A stretch of DNA of 64,000 bases from Candidatus Fusicatenibacter intestinigallinarum (lineage in GTDB: Bacteria > Bacillota > Clostridia > Lachnospirales > Lachnospiraceae), in NCBI GenBank assembly GCA_019119555.1, contig DWWU01000019.1, positions 23,259 to 87,258 of the forward strand. The letters are read 5' to 3'. A program made the translations under genes and the position numbers. How positions within the stretch are numbered: position 1 is the stretch's first letter; each line of letters begins with the position of its first letter. Positions 62,080 to 64,000 of this stretch are shown piece after piece. The notes under the pieces are model-generated. The model ran no database searches. It was not told the origin of the DNA and was given only the letters and a program-made list of their open reading frames with translations.

Positions 62080-63054
62080 TTGATGAAAAAAAGTGGAAAC
62101 CAGAAATCGAACGGAAAAGGAGAAGTCGCCCTGAAAAAGGGAAATGAGAAGTCAAAGCTGGTGAAAGCTCTGCACTGCTGGCAGCTGTACGTACTGCTGC
62201 TTCCGGCGCTGCTCTGGCTGGCTGTCTTTGCCTACTATCCGATGTACGGACTGATCATTGCTTTCAAAGATTTCAAGATCCGTGAAGGTATTCTCGCAAG
62301 TCCCTGGGCGGAGCCGCTGTTTAAGCATTTTATCGATTTCTTCAGCACCAGTATCGCAGTGAACGCAATCAAGAATACGATCATTCTGAGTCTGGAGACA
62401 TTGGTGATCGGATTCCCGATTCCGGTTATTTTTGCGCTGCTGCTGAACCAGATCCAGCGTACCGGGCTTCGGAAAACAATCCAGACAATTACCTATGCGC
62501 CGTACTTCATGTCAAACGTAGTTATCCTCAGTATTATTACGGTCATGTTTTCTGCCAACGGTGTTGTCAATAATGCCATTACAAATTTCGGGGGAAAAGA
62601 AGTCCTGTTCACAAGTGCTGCGGAATGGTTCCGGCCATTGTATATCGGTTCCGGCGTCTGGCAGACCATGGGATTTAACGCGATTATCTATATTGCCGCG
62701 CTGATCGGAATCAGCCCTGAGTATTATGAGGCGGCGATTATGGACGGCGCGTCAAGATTCAAACGTGTGCTGTACATCGATATCCCGATGATCATGCCGA
62801 CCGTTATCCTGATGCTGATCCTTCAGATCGGAAATATCATGAATGTCGGATACGAAAAGGCCTGGCTGATGCAGAATGGCCCGAACACGATCGTCAGTGA
62901 GCTGATCTCCACCTACGTATACAAGGTAGGTCTTCAGTCGGCACAGTACAGTTTCGCGACGGCGGTTGGCCTGTTCAACTCAGTGGTAAACTTTATTATC
63001 CTTGTAATTGCGAACTTCATTTCCAAGAAGACAAGCGATATCAGTATTTTCTGA
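62080..63054 (+). CDS. Carbohydrate ABC transporter permease (LplB-like)
   Basis: Multi-TM; EYYEAAIMDGASRFKRVLYIDIPMIMPT (EAA loop). Confidence 0.92.
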   Translation: MMKKSGNQKSNGKGEVALKKGNEKSKLVKALHCWQLYVLLLPALLWLAVFAYYPMYGLIIAFKDFKIREGILASPWAEPLFKHFIDFFSTSIAVNAIKNTIILSLETLVIGFPIPVIFALLLNQIQRTGLRKTIQTITYAPYFMSNVVILSIITVMFSANGVVNNAITNFGGKEVLFTSAAEWFRPLYIGSGVWQTMGFNAIIYIAALIGISPEYYEAAIMDGASRFKRVLYIDIPMIMPTVILMLILQIGNIMNVGYEKAWLMQNGPNTIVSELISTYVYKVGLQSAQYSFATAVGLFNSVVNFIILVIANFISKKTSDISIF

Positions 63055-63069
63055 CGGGAGGTGGAAGAT

Positions 63070-63966
63070 TTGGCTGGAAAGAAAAAAATGAAAATGAGCA
63101 AAGGCGACCGGATATTCACAATTATCAACGCAGTGATTATGATTCTTGTATGTATCGTGGTCCTTTATCCTCTGTATTATGTGCTTCTGGCGTCAGTGAC
63201 CGACCCGGTAGTCGTAAACTCCGGCAAACTGCTTCTCTATCCGGAAGCATGGTATACGGAAGGATACGTCACAACACTGGAATACGGTCCGCTCTGGACT
63301 GCGTATAAGAATACGATCGTATATACCGTAGTGGGAACCGTGGTTTCTCTGATCTGTACGATTCCGGCAGGCTATGCGCTTTCCCGTATGGATCTGGTGG
63401 GAAGAAAACCGATCATGTTCCTGTTTACATTTACGATGTTTTTCAGCGGCGGAATGATTCCCCTTTATCTGACCATTCAGCAGCTGCATATTTACAATAC
63501 AATCTGGGCGATGGTGCTTCCGGTAGCGGTTTCCGCCTACAACCTGATTGTATGCCGTTCCTTCTTCGATACGAGCGTACCCATTGAGCTGCTGGAGGCG
63601 GCAAAGATCGACGGATGTTCGGACTTCGGATTTTTCTTCAAGATCGCGATTCCGCTCTCCAAAACGATTATCGCCGTTATGACGCTCTTTTACGCGACCG
63701 CTATGTGGAACCAGTTCTTCAATGCGCTGATGTATCTGCAGGATTACGACAAGATGCCGCTGCAGGTTGTCCTTCGGGATCTGGTCCTGATGAATCAGGC
63801 AAATCAGATGGGCTCCAGCGGCGCCGAGATGGTAACGAGACAGAAGCTTGCGGAACAGCTGAAATACTGTATCGTAGTCGTGGCTGCGTTCCCGCTGCTT
63901 TGTATCTACCCGTTCCTTCAGAAATACTTTGCGAAGGGCGTTACCATCGGAGCAGTCAAAGGATAA
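63070..63966 (+). CDS. Carbohydrate ABC transporter permease (YtcP-like)
   Basis: ELLEAAKIDGCSDFGFFFKIAIPLSKTIIAVM; C-terminal QKYFAKGVTIGAVKG; probable TTG start after GGGAGG. Confidence 0.92.
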   Translation: MAGKKKMKMSKGDRIFTIINAVIMILVCIVVLYPLYYVLLASVTDPVVVNSGKLLLYPEAWYTEGYVTTLEYGPLWTAYKNTIVYTVVGTVVSLICTIPAGYALSRMDLVGRKPIMFLFTFTMFFSGGMIPLYLTIQQLHIYNTIWAMVLPVAVSAYNLIVCRSFFDTSVPIELLEAAKIDGCSDFGFFFKIAIPLSKTIIAVMTLFYATAMWNQFFNALMYLQDYDKMPLQVVLRDLVLMNQANQMGSSGAEMVTRQKLAEQLKYCIVVVAAFPLLCIYPFLQKYFAKGVTIGAVKG

Positions 63967-64000
63967 TAAAGCGTTTGGTATTTAATATTAATAATATTTA

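Overview
The window reads as a chromosomal segment of a Gram-positive gut-type Clostridia/Lachnospiraceae genome (inferred from gene content and codon style; no taxonomic search was run). Backbone genes: tRNA-Leu, carAB, uppP, PPi-type phosphofructokinase, ppdK, archaeal-type aspartyl-tRNA synthetase, [FeFe] hydrogenase, rpsF-rpsR and the feoAAB operon. Accessory content: an NMT1-like ABC importer; two GH42 beta-galactosidases flanking a compact TetR/SCP2/hydrolase/condensation/ACP/AMP-ligase cluster; two two-component systems; a PepSY lipoprotein; a frameshifted MATE gene; PPK2; a MoxR/VWA pair; an ABC-F protein; and a LacI-linked sugar ABC transporter. The most notable non-coding signals are: (1) a complete-looking peptide attenuator (MCQMISLRKTNRDDDR*) upstream of the AspRS gene; (2) a family of more than 20 modular palindromic intergenic repeats with compensatory stem changes, some supplying host-gene stop codons; (3) a duplicated non-coding locus next to a two-component system, encoding either tandem small RNAs or small peptides with a hairpin between SD and start; (4) an attenuator-like leader for the ABC-F gene; (5) a GTTAG-N6-CTAAC operator shared by feo and a DUF3793/flavodoxin operon. 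All product names come from reading the translations; no database searches were run.
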